Source of the DNA: Candidatus Poseidonia sp.
GTDB taxonomy: Archaea > Thermoplasmatota > Poseidoniia > Poseidoniales > Poseidoniaceae
Assembly: GCA_030829545.1 (NCBI GenBank)
Contig: JAURAI010000007.1
Span: forward strand, 1-64,000
Direction of reading: 5' to 3'
DNA length: 64,000 bases
The notes under the pieces were generated by a model. That model saw only the letters and a program-made list of their open reading frames with translations, was not told the origin of the DNA and did no database searches. Positions within the stretch are counted from its first letter, which is position 1; each line of letters begins with the position of its first letter. Positions 29,061-38,700 of the stretch are shown here, one piece after another. Position numbers and translations under genes: made by a program.

Positions 29061-30095
29061 ATGGGTCGTCCCTCTAACAACAATAATTCCTCCCGACGGC
29101 GTTCATCAAGACCAAAACGATACGGGGGACCCTCTCGCTCGCATCTCATTGAGCGGTCAGCAGCAGAAGCCAAAACGATGAATGAACGGGCTGAAGCACG
29201 TTTCGAACGCTCACCCCCGCCCATGGCCTTCCCCGAACCCTTGGATTCTCCGCAACGCTTTGATTTTGAATGGGAATTAAATCCAGTTCCTTTGTCTACC
29301 GAAGAGAAAGTCGCTGCAGAGGTGGTTCAACGAGGCCATTTCGGGTGGCTCGAGGATGACCGCGTTGATGAAATTGCAAACTTTGTAGATTCAGAAAACA
29401 TGACACTTGACCAGGCTCTCTCACTCCGTTCAGCCCTGCTCCAGCAAAAAACAGTATATTCTCACGGGCGTTTGAAATCAAAAAGTAGGGAACTCGCGAA
29501 ACACTACCGGGCAGGGACGTCGATCATCGAATTGTCACAAAAGTATGACTTTCCTCCAATGAATATTTTCCGTGTGGTCCTCGAGGCCATGGGGTGGTCA
29601 AAGAAGAAGATCAAAGAGAGCCTTCGGGACCCCTCTTCGATGAAGTCCAGAGAACGAGAAGAGTTTGAGGCAGCAGAGGCGGCAGATCGCGTTTCAAATG
29701 TTGACCAGTCGGAAGTCCAAGTACGCGCCGACCTGTTTGAAGACATCCTCGCAGATTGGTTTGAGGAAAAAGGAGTCCGCCTCCGCCGCCAACCGGAAAT
29801 GGTCAAGCAACAAATGACCGATCATGGCCGTCCAATCCGTACGCCAGATTTGCTTTTCCTTGACCATGTATACATCAACGGCGAGCCCATTGCTTGGATT
29901 GATGCAAAACATTTCTACGGGGCCGACGTGGACTTCCAACGCAAAAAAATGCGCAAACAAATGAATCGTTATATCGACGAATGGGGGAGTGGAGCCATCG
30001 TATTCCGCCACGGCTTCAGTGAAAACCTGTACATGCCTGGCGTGCTCATGCTCGATTCGAGTCAAGTCGATTTGACTCGTCTCGATTCGGATTGA
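29061..30095 (+). CDS. TPD-domain (CDIN1/C15orf41-like) putative PD-(D/E)XK nuclease
   Basis: 'HGRPIRTPDLLFLDHVYINGEPIAWIDAKHFYGADVDFQRKKMRKQMNRYIDEWGSGAIVFRHGF': TPD motif and IDAKHFYG typical of the family. Confidence 0.75.
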   Translation: MGRPSNNNNSSRRRSSRPKRYGGPSRSHLIERSAAEAKTMNERAEARFERSPPPMAFPEPLDSPQRFDFEWELNPVPLSTEEKVAAEVVQRGHFGWLEDDRVDEIANFVDSENMTLDQALSLRSALLQQKTVYSHGRLKSKSRELAKHYRAGTSIIELSQKYDFPPMNIFRVVLEAMGWSKKKIKESLRDPSSMKSREREEFEAAEAADRVSNVDQSEVQVRADLFEDILADWFEEKGVRLRRQPEMVKQQMTDHGRPIRTPDLLFLDHVYINGEPIAWIDAKHFYGADVDFQRKKMRKQMNRYIDEWGSGAIVFRHGFSENLYMPGVLMLDSSQVDLTRLDSD

Positions 30096-31122
30096 CTGCT
30101 GGTGAAATTGACGACATCAATACATGCAATCCACGTGCTTTGATGGCATCTGCTAAGTTTGAGAAGGCATCCAAATCAAGGGGTTCATCCAAGCGCCGTG
30201 GCAATACCACAACAGAGTTTCCAAGCATGCATAAGCGGCCTGCTAAGGAGCCCTGAACATTGAGGTTGAGCATGCAGTCGACCACCGTTTGATAGACCAA
30301 GGCACGAACTGGCTCGTCAAAAAGTCCCGATGATTCGGCAAAGAACCGAGACTGTTTCAAGAGTTCAGGCCATTGTTGTGCAGACCAAGGTCGCTGTGCC
30401 AGTACCTCTACACATGCATCTCCTGCTTGAGTGATGGACGCTTGCCATGTTTCGTCATCGATGTAAATGGAGGTGTGTCGAGCCTCCGCTTCTTCCCAGA
30501 CCAACAGGACGGAAGTTGGAGCATCAAAACTGAGGGCATGTCCCGGCCAACCAGGTGCTCCTGGCTGAATTCGTAACTCAACTCCGCCTACTGAACAGCC
30601 GAGCACATCGCCGAGGCCAGATCCGTGCTGGCGTTCAATGCGATGAGCGATTTTCAGGTACTGTGATGCGGTACCTCGCCCCGTCAATCCTTCAATGGCT
30701 TGTCCTAAGGCCATGAGACCGGAAGCGGACATACCAAATCCTTGACTTCTTGGACATTCAAGGTGGATGTTGAGGTCAAGTGATTCATGTTCTCGTAGAA
30801 GACGAGCATGGCGGCAGGCTTCAATCATGTCCTCGTAGAGTGATTTTTCTTCGATGAGAGTTCCATGACGGTCGGTGATGGTGATCGTACTTTCCTCTGG
30901 CCGTTTCGCCTCCAATCGGGCATCTGGCAAAATACCGTTCATTTTTACGAGGGAATCCACATCTTCGTTGTTGATGAGGTGAGCCTTGATTTTTACACCG
31001 TGTTCGATGGTAAAACCCGCACCTCTGCTTCCTTGATTACGAGGCAAACGAGCAGAGGTATCAATGGAGAACAACAAGGTGATGTGCCCGCCGACGCTGA
31101 CCTCAATCATGTTGCTCATCAT
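30046..31122 (-). CDS. Pantoate kinase (archaeal CoA pathway, GHMP kinase)
   Basis: 'VGGHITLLFSI', 'GSRGAGFTIEHGV', 'PRSQGFGMSASGLMALGQAI', 'GSGLGDVLGCSVGGVELR'. Confidence 0.85.
   Translation of the reverse strand: MMSNMIEVSVGGHITLLFSIDTSARLPRNQGSRGAGFTIEHGVKIKAHLINNEDVDSLVKMNGILPDARLEAKRPEESTITITDRHGTLIEEKSLYEDMIEACRHARLLREHESLDLNIHLECPRSQGFGMSASGLMALGQAIEGLTGRGTASQYLKIAHRIERQHGSGLGDVLGCSVGGVELRIQPGAPGWPGHALSFDAPTSVLLVWEEAEARHTSIYIDDETWQASITQAGDACVEVLAQRPWSAQQWPELLKQSRFFAESSGLFDEPVRALVYQTVVDCMLNLNVQGSLAGRLCMLGNSVVVLPRRLDEPLDLDAFSNLADAIKARGLHVLMSSISPAVNPNRDESNRLDSNRA
30058..30079. repeat. Perfect 8-bp inverted repeat with 6-nt loop in convergent gene overlap
   Basis: CGAGTCAA-GTCGAT-TTGACTCG read directly. 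Confidence 0.6.
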
Positions 31123-31167
31123 GCCCGAAGAGCAGGTCCTTGCTCAAGAAGACTGCGTGCTTGGCAA

Positions 31168-32109
31168 TCAAGCCAGCGCAGATGCGAGGTCTTCGTTGAG
31201 GTTGTCGAATCGAGTGCTCAATTCGTCAAGAGCCATGTTGAAGGCGGTCACTGGGTCAAGACTGCCATCGGTTTCGAATGAGAACACAAAGGCTCCATCG
31301 ACCGTCTCCATCGTAATGGCCTCGTCGAAATCACCGTCACGTCCTGTGCCGGCACCGACTTGGTGAAGTGCCTTCTCAAGGTCCATCACGTGGTTGATGT
31401 TGGTGATTTTCTTGTCCTTGCCAAACAACTTAGGGTCAATAGGGGTTCCGTCGGTTGTTGTCAAACCGAGGTCAAAGAGTACCTTGGCCTTCTTTGGCTT
31501 CTCAAGGACTGCGATTTGCTGTGGGCGGAAACCAACGGCAGCAACGGGTGACCACTTGGCGTGGTCACGGCCTCGTCCGAGAACAGCGAATGCATAGAAT
31601 TCAAGGAATTGACCCTTCGATAGGACCGTCAGCGGAATTTGCTTGTGCTCTTCACGGATGTCAAAGACAGGGTCTGAGATGGTCGTAATGTCTCCAGCGA
31701 ACACTGTTTTGAGTTCTTCTTCCGAATCGGACGATGGTCCTCGTGCGGAAAGGGTGTAGAGGACTTGGCACATTGGGCAACCCTTGTCCTTTTCAACAAC
31801 ATCTCGGCAGTTTTCACAGGCTTCTGGGAACACAAGTCCCTCATCAAGGTTGGTTGGGATGGGGATCATGGCCAATCGGTGAGCGATGACTTCATCGGGA
31901 AGTGCGTTGACAGATTCGACGACTTCGCCTTTGTTATCTTGGGTCACTCCTTGGGAGAAGTCAACACGGGTGATGGCCAACTTTGGGACATCTGCGATGA
32001 GTGCTCGGCGGATAGCGTTCACTTGGGATGAATCAGTATCACTGACGAGAATTCGAATTTCGTGACCCTGTGGCCATCCTTCTATAATTTCGGTCTTCAT
32101 CTTCTTCAC
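31168..32109 (-). CDS. rpoD: DNA-directed RNA polymerase subunit D
   Basis: 'INAIRRALIADVPKLAI'-type motif (VNAIRRALIADVPKLAITRVDF), 'DEVIAHRLAMIPI', Cys-rich 'CENCRDVVEKDKGCPMC'; linked to S11/S4/S13. Confidence 0.95.
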   Translation of the reverse strand: MKKMKTEIIEGWPQGHEIRILVSDTDSSQVNAIRRALIADVPKLAITRVDFSQGVTQDNKGEVVESVNALPDEVIAHRLAMIPIPTNLDEGLVFPEACENCRDVVEKDKGCPMCQVLYTLSARGPSSDSEEELKTVFAGDITTISDPVFDIREEHKQIPLTVLSKGQFLEFYAFAVLGRGRDHAKWSPVAAVGFRPQQIAVLEKPKKAKVLFDLGLTTTDGTPIDPKLFGKDKKITNINHVMDLEKALHQVGAGTGRDGDFDEAITMETVDGAFVFSFETDGSLDPVTAFNMALDELSTRFDNLNEDLASALA

Positions 32110-32115
32110 CTGTTA

Positions 32116-32502
32116 TCAGACACGTCGTCCACGTCGTCCACCTTTCTTCTTGGTGCCGTCGTGTGCGATGGGTGTTACATCTTCAATTCGTGTAATGGTC
32201 ATGCCAGCACGAGTCAGAGCGCGAATTGCAGCTTGGGCTCCAGGCCCAGTATTGTTGGATTGGTTGCCACCTGGGGCACGGTACTTGACGATGAGTTCGT
32301 TGAACTCTTTGTCACGAAGTGCGTCAGCCATGCGTTCTGCGGCTCGAGTGGCAGCGAATTGACCGCCCTTGTCCTTTCCAGCCTTGACCACTTCGCCACC
32401 GTTACAGGTGGTGATGGTTTCGGCGCCGGTTAGGTCGGTAGCCGTCATCAGAATGTTGTTGTAGGAACTGAAGATGTTGACGATAGCCTTACGGGACATC
32501 AT
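32116..32502 (-). CDS. rps11: 30S ribosomal protein S11
   Basis: '[22 protein letters not shown]', '[43 protein letters not shown]'. Confidence 0.97.
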   Translation of the reverse strand: MMSRKAIVNIFSSYNNILMTATDLTGAETITTCNGGEVVKAGKDKGGQFAATRAAERMADALRDKEFNELIVKYRAPGGNQSNNTGPGAQAAIRALTRAGMTITRIEDVTPIAHDGTKKKGGRRGRRV

Positions 32503-33152
32503 TCGCCACCTCCTTCTTTGATTGCTTCGTTGGATGCCTCTGCCGCTTCTTTCACTTCTTCAGCGAACTCAGGGGTAGCGACTGGATCAACTTCATCATC
32601 AGCATATTGTGCCATCTCACGGCGTCCTTCAATGGCCTTACGGATGGCGTGTTCTGGGTTGTTGAGGTCTGAGGAAGGGTGGTAGCGAAGTTCGTTTTCT
32701 TCATCACGAGATACCGGGTAGGAAGGAATCGTCACCTTTTGTTCGCCGATGCAGATTTGACCGTGAACGACCAGTTGGCGAGCTTGCTTCATGGTGCAGG
32801 CAAGTCCCTTGTAGTACACTTGGGCTTGCAGGCGGCGGGAAAGTACGTCTTCGGTGGAGAGCGAAAGAATATCGCCGAGTTCAGCGTTGGATTCGATGAA
32901 TCCTTTGCTGTAGAGTGAGTGAAGGAGGTCTTCCATCTCTCGCTTGCCGTGACCTTCGGTTGTGTCAACCATACCGATGAGGCGCATGGCTTGGCGTCGA
33001 TGGCGTCGGAGTTGAGACTTGGCCTTCCAGATTTCTTTCATGTTCTTGAGGCCATGATTGTCGCGCATTGCATGTTCTTCTTCGATGCGCTGTGCCTTCC
33101 AAGGATGGGATGGCGTGTCGTATTTAGGTCGTGAAAACTTTGGTTCTCCCAT
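32499..33152 (-). CDS. rps4: 30S ribosomal protein S4
   Basis: '[20 protein letters not shown]', S4 domain '[30 protein letters not shown]'. Confidence 0.96.
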   Translation of the reverse strand: MGEPKFSRPKYDTPSHPWKAQRIEEEHAMRDNHGLKNMKEIWKAKSQLRRHRRQAMRLIGMVDTTEGHGKREMEDLLHSLYSKGFIESNAELGDILSLSTEDVLSRRLQAQVYYKGLACTMKQARQLVVHGQICIGEQKVTIPSYPVSRDEENELRYHPSSDLNNPEHAIRKAIEGRREMAQYADDEVDPVATPEFAEEVKEAAEASNEAIKEGGGE

Positions 33153-33164
33153 GATTTAGCCCCC

Positions 33165-33635
33165 TCATTCTTTCTTTCGGCTCACACCGAGTGTCAGGCC
33201 ACCACGGCCGTTGGATCGTCCACGTTGTCCACGGACCTTGTTGCCCGAGGCGTGTCGGACACCACGGTAGCATTTCATGGTACGAAGACGGTTGATATCG
33301 TCATTAAGTGTAAAGCGGACTTGTTGTCCTGTGAGGTGAATTTCGTTGCCGGTTTCAAGGTCACGCTGTCGGTTGAGCATCCACACTGGTACTGTTTCTG
33401 CGTAGGATTCAATGGCCAAACGCAACTCCTCTTGCTGCTCGAGGTTGAGGAATCCTGCGAGGCGGAAGGGGTCAAAGCCTGTGTTCTTGCAAATTTGAAC
33501 CGCCGTACGTTGCCCGACACCCTTCACGGATGTGAGCGCAGTTGCTAGTGGTTTCAAGCCGTCCATGTCGGTGTCAGCCATACGCAAAATGTATGAAAAA
33601 TCATCACCAAGGTCCTCATCCTTCGGTCGTGCCAT
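33165..33635 (-). CDS. rps13: 30S ribosomal protein S13
   Basis: 'TALTSVKGVGQRTAVQICKNTGF', 'RTMKCYRGVRHASGNKVRGQRGRSNGR'; start placed at MARPKDED rather than the listed ORF start. Confidence 0.95.
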   Translation of the reverse strand: MARPKDEDLGDDFSYILRMADTDMDGLKPLATALTSVKGVGQRTAVQICKNTGFDPFRLAGFLNLEQQEELRLAIESYAETVPVWMLNRQRDLETGNEIHLTGQQVRFTLNDDINRLRTMKCYRGVRHASGNKVRGQRGRSNGRGGLTLGVSRKKE

Positions 33636-33760
33636 ATCGTTCAACTCAAGGTTAACACTTACAGTGTCAAGCATCCCTCCGACCAACCTCCCATATATCA
33701 AGACCGCGATGATGACTTTCGCGCCACTGAGCCACGAAAGGAGGCAGAATACGAGGTGTT

Positions 33761-35038
33761 CTAGGAACTTTCGGAATGGCAAACGCACAACAGAAGCACA
33801 TCTCCACCGGGATGACGAACCAAGAAGCCTTCTTTCGTGCCGTGCCGCCGGGCCAATTGCCGGTCGAGCGAACCTTGCCACCGTGGCTGTTTTTCTGGCG
33901 GCGTGTCCATGCGGATTTTGACCGAAGCCATGTTGTTTTCAAGAGCGGCCTCAACAACCCGGTCCACGGTCGCATCGTCCAAGTCAAAAGGAAGGAGTTC
34001 AACCACCTTTCCGGTCGCTTGAACAAGCAAATTGTCCGCTTTATCCAAACGCAGTGGAGCCTTGTGGTGCAGTTGCGGACGGCGCCCTTCAATGACAGCC
34101 CAACGCGTCATGATTTCTGCGGAAACTTCCGAAAGCCAGGATACGGCTAAACCGCTTTCGATGAGGGCTGCATCGAGAATGCTGACAAATTCTCCACGGT
34201 GAGGTGGGTGAAAGAGGCACTCGAGTGGAGGGGTGTGACGGGTCGATGAGATGATGAGCGCTCCATCACCAAGTTGTGGGGGAACACGGACAAACCGACG
34301 CTTGTCCGGCCCAAGTGCCGCCGCTCCGAGCCATAGCGCCAAGCGATCCACGCGGCCGCGTCCCCGAGAGGTCCACACCCAGGTGCGCTCAATTTGAGGC
34401 CAGACAGCATCCACCAACGCCTCAACCTCCATCCGTTGTTTCTCGGTCAGTCGTGGTGAAAGGTCCAACAAGAGTGCAGGGCCCTTGGGATGTTCAGAAA
34501 AATAAGGCGCCCAGGAGCGAAAGACCTCGTCAAGGGGTGGTTGCATCTCACTCAGGTCGTGGGTGCGACTGTTGCGAGGGCGAGCCGGGTCAAGGTGCAA
34601 CAGAGCGATGCCTTCTTTGTGACCTCCTAAGGCTTCCATGGCTCCAGCAGCATCCGTCCCATCGCCAACCAAAATTCGACTCTCGCCATACCACGGGAGG
34701 CCCTCAGCGTCCTGATGCTGTGCAACGGTCAAGAAATTCATCGCACTCGCCATCGCTCGTTCTTCATCGAGTTCAATCCCGACGGCCCGACGGTTCAGCA
34801 CTGAGGCATGGGCGATGAGTTGAATCCCGCTTCCACAGGCACAATCAAGAAGCCAACCATCGGCAAGATTTGTTTCAGTCAGCATAAATGAACGGATGGT
34901 GGCGACTTGCCACGGCGTTGAAAGGGGCCGTCCTTGCTTGGCATGGTGAAATTCCATTCCTTTTGGGGCCGTAGGGTCTTGGCTACGCTCGGTGAGCGTC
35001 GCACCTCCTGCCTCATCTTGAGAAATAATACGATGCAT
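33761..35038 (-). CDS. THUMP-like SAM-dependent methyltransferase
   Basis: 'LLDCACGSGIQLIAHA', 'ALLHLDPARPRNSRTHDLSEMQPPL'; C-terminal THUMP-like region. Confidence 0.7.
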   Translation of the reverse strand: MHRIISQDEAGGATLTERSQDPTAPKGMEFHHAKQGRPLSTPWQVATIRSFMLTETNLADGWLLDCACGSGIQLIAHASVLNRRAVGIELDEERAMASAMNFLTVAQHQDAEGLPWYGESRILVGDGTDAAGAMEALGGHKEGIALLHLDPARPRNSRTHDLSEMQPPLDEVFRSWAPYFSEHPKGPALLLDLSPRLTEKQRMEVEALVDAVWPQIERTWVWTSRGRGRVDRLALWLGAAALGPDKRRFVRVPPQLGDGALIISSTRHTPPLECLFHPPHRGEFVSILDAALIESGLAVSWLSEVSAEIMTRWAVIEGRRPQLHHKAPLRLDKADNLLVQATGKVVELLPFDLDDATVDRVVEAALENNMASVKIRMDTPPEKQPRWQGSLDRQLARRHGTKEGFLVRHPGGDVLLLCVCHSESS

Positions 35039-35047
35039 GTCATCGCC

Positions 35048-35647
35048 TCAAAGGTCTACGATATCAGAGCGTGTCAACAGGCTCTCAAAATGAAGGCCTG
35101 CTTCGTTAAAAGCATCCTCAGCACCTTCTTCACGATCCAAGATACTGATGACTGCTACAACGGTGCAATTTGTATCTGCGTGGATGCGTTCAACGGCCTT
35201 GATCGATGACCCACCAGTTGTTGTGACGTCTTCAACGATAACAACGGGCCCTCCCTGTTGCAATGATGCGCCTTCAATGCCGGCTGGATTGTTCGTTTTA
35301 CGCCCGCCGCGTCCTTTCGGATTTTTGCGAACCATGAAACCGCGAAGATGAGGGGAGGCCTCCGATGAACCGATGACCAATGCGGTCAACGGCACGGCGC
35401 CGAGTTCCAATCCACCAACAAAGTGAGCCCCGAGTTCGTTGATTCTCATGTTGAGCATTGAACCGAGAATGGACCCCGCTTCTGGATGCATCATGACGGG
35501 TTTAGTGTCAAAAAACCAACGCGATTGGCGACCGCTTGCAAGTGTGAACGCAGCATCGTCTCCTCCGTCGAGGAAGGCCAACTCATGAACCAACGCCGCT
35601 AAGCGGTCCCACTTGGGATGATTTCGCACATTCACGTGAACAGCCAT
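35048..35647 (-). CDS. pyrE: Orotate phosphoribosyltransferase
   Basis: 'FTLASGRQSRWFFDTKPVMM', PRPP motif 'VVIVEDVTTTGGSSIKAVE'. Confidence 0.93.
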   Translation of the reverse strand: MAVHVNVRNHPKWDRLAALVHELAFLDGGDDAAFTLASGRQSRWFFDTKPVMMHPEAGSILGSMLNMRINELGAHFVGGLELGAVPLTALVIGSSEASPHLRGFMVRKNPKGRGGRKTNNPAGIEGASLQQGGPVVIVEDVTTTGGSSIKAVERIHADTNCTVVAVISILDREEGAEDAFNEAGLHFESLLTRSDIVDL

Positions 35648-35773
35648 ACGAAATCCTTAGGCTCTCATGACATGAACTTTCCTTAACCTTCCAATCGTTT
35701 TGTCACAAAGCACTTCCAAGAAGGCTTACCGCTTTCATGATAAAGGGTCGCTCCTAAGAACTCGTGAAGCAGC

Positions 35774-38700
35774 ATGACCGATGGGAAGGCAGGAACGCTA
35801 TTGGCCGAGCACAACCCTTTGCTTGGCCTTGATATTCCCCGTCTTGAAAAGGAAATGGAATCCTATCATCAGTGGCTAGACGAGCACGCAGATGACGCTT
35901 ACCGAATCGCAGAACAGGCCCGTTCGCTTGGGTACGACCCCCGAGATTATGTCGAAATCCCTCGTGCATCAGACCTCGCTGGGCGAACTGAAAAACTCCT
36001 GGTTGAACATTTAGAAGGCTACGAAGTTGCTGATGACATACGGAACTTGCTGCAAGAACATGATCGTGAAACGACCTCAATTCTGATTGCTCAGTCTGTC
36101 TCAAGAGGCTTTCGTGAGCAAGGTTATGATTTGGAAAAATCGATTGATGTCGGCCTTCGGGTCGGCCTTGCAGTGTTGACAGAGGCCGTTCTTGTGGCTC
36201 CTCTGGAAGGAATCAGTGAGGTACGCTTGCTCAACAATATCGATGGCTCACAATTTGTTTCTGTTCACTTTGCAGGTCCGATTCGGGCTGCAGGGGGAAC
36301 TGCCCAAGCTCTAGCGGTTCTGATCGCGGATATGATACGCCGCGAATTGAATGTAGGACACTATCAACCAACTGACCCGGAAGTAGAACGTGTCAAAGAA
36401 GAATTTGGACTCTACCGAGGCAACCTGCAATACCGCCCACCGCCTCATGAAATCGATGAAATTGTTCGCGCTTGCCCGGTCATGATCAACGGTGAATCCA
36501 CCGAGCGCATTGAATGTGCAGGTTATGGTAACGTTCGTAATATCGATGAAGCCCGTATTCGAGGCGGTGTATTGCTCGTTATTGGAGAAGGGATGTGTCT
36601 AAAGGCTCCAAAAATTCAGAAACACACCGAACGACTTCAAGTGCCTGGATGGGATTTCATCACCAAATTTGCTCTTCGAGGCAAAGAATCAGATGATGCA
36701 TCTGAGACCGCATTCAAGAGCAAGCAAGTGGAACCAATCACGAAGTTCATGAAAGACATTATCGCAGGCCGACCGGTCTTCGGTGGGCCACTTCAAGCAG
36801 GTGGATTCCGCCTTCGCTACGGACGCGCTCGACCCTCGGGTCTCGCGGCGGCATCCTGCAATACCGCATCGATGCTGGCCTTGGATGACTTCATCACCAT
36901 CGGGACTCAGATGAAAATCGAACGTCCCGGTAAAGCCTGCGCCATCACGCCGTGTGATGAAGCAGAAGGCCCGTGGGTTATTTTGGACGATGGGCATTTC
37001 GTCCGTATCGACGACCCTGCAAGTTATTCCAAGTTGAAAAGCCGCGTCAAACAAGTGTGGGACAACGGCGAATTGGTGATTGGTTACGGCGAATTCATGG
37101 AGAATAACAAGCGGTTGGTACCAGCGGGTTATTCAGTGGATTGGTGGGCCAGTGACGTTCTTGAGAATCTCGATACCGAAGCAGAAGTAGAGGCATTCAT
37201 CGACATCTTGGGAGAATCACGTTCAACATGGCCGTCAGGTGCTCCGGGATTACGCCCGGAAGAGGTGGACGATAGCAACCAGCAATTTCTGGTTCGGTGC
37301 GCATGGCATCAGCAACTCCGGACCAAACGATTGGATTGGTCAACCGCTCAAATCATAGCGAAAAAATACGCCACATCACTGACATCACCTCATAATCCTT
37401 GGTTCAGAGATTTACCCATTGAATGGCTTCCACCTCTTCTTGATTTGCTGGAATCAGCCACCATCGAGCAAGGGCAAGCACCTTCATTGGATGACGGTAT
37501 TCGGGTTGAACCTCGCCGCTGTGCCCGCCAAATGCGTCTACGAGACGCAGTGAAAGGATGGCAGGCAAGTGCCTTGGACGAACTTGCACCTGAAGTCCTT
37601 CCGGATTTTGATTCCGTTGACATTCCAGGGCCTCAACTGCGACCACTGCCAGCGATTTTTTCATCATCATTCCCTGAAGGTTGGAGTCTTATCCAGCATG
37701 GATTCCCGAAAGCGGCCATGATGTTGCTTGGATTACCGCATGTGCAAGAGGGTGACGATCTCGTTGTTCTTTCAGGTTGGGAAGCACTGCTCGAAGCCTT
37801 TGGTTTTGGGGCCGAAGGGGAAGAACCTCTTCGTAAGAAGGATGCAAAGAAAGTGGTCAACGACCGAATTGCGACACTGCGCGATGCCAAAGAACTTCTT
37901 GACGAAGAGCGAGAGCGCCTCAGCATCCTCGAGAAAGAACGAGCGACCATCCGAATCGCATCGGAGACAGGTGCGCGCCAGCGCGGACTTGGCATTACCG
38001 AAACCGATCAGGTGGGGCGTGATGCTGCGGCTTCCGTCATCAACGAAGGTCCAAGAGATCCGCAAGGCTACCTCGCTGCTCAACGAATGGAGGACGAATT
38101 GGCTGTTGATGGTATTCTTCCCTTGGTCCGTACACTGTCTGATTTCCGCTGGGAACACAGCGCTCCGGTTCGAGTTGGATGCCGGATGGGGCGGCCAGAA
38201 AAGGCGGCTGCTCGTGTCATGAATCCAATGACACATTCGCTTTTCCCGATTGAATTGAACGGAGGTAATCAACGTCTGTTGAACAATGCACTCGACAATG
38301 GCACCATCCGTGTTCAAGTTGGACGTCGCGTGTGCAGCGTATGCGACAAGGAATCACCGTTCATTCGTTGCCATCATCGTGCGCTGAATGATTTCGGAGA
38401 AGAGAAAGCTGGTGAAGCATGCGAAGGACGAACTCATCCAAAAGCAGCACACTCAAAGGCCCGGCGACGCGGTGAAGTACAGAGCATAAGGATGGCTGAA
38501 ATGGTTGAGGATGCCAGAATCCGTTTGGGAATTGACCGGCTGCCAAATCAAGTCAAATGCATGAAGAAACTCAACAGCAAAGAGCAAACACCCGAGCCCA
38601 TTGAGAAAGGAATTCTAAGGGCAAAACATCAACTTCCTGTCTTCCGTGACGGTACGGTACGATACGATATGAGCGATGTGCCAGTCACGCATTTCAGGCC

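Noticed and set aside
33635-33881. N-terminal extension of S13 and start of the ORF at 33881
   Set aside because: Extension lacks S13 similarity and overlaps the methyltransferase gene; start reassigned to 33635.
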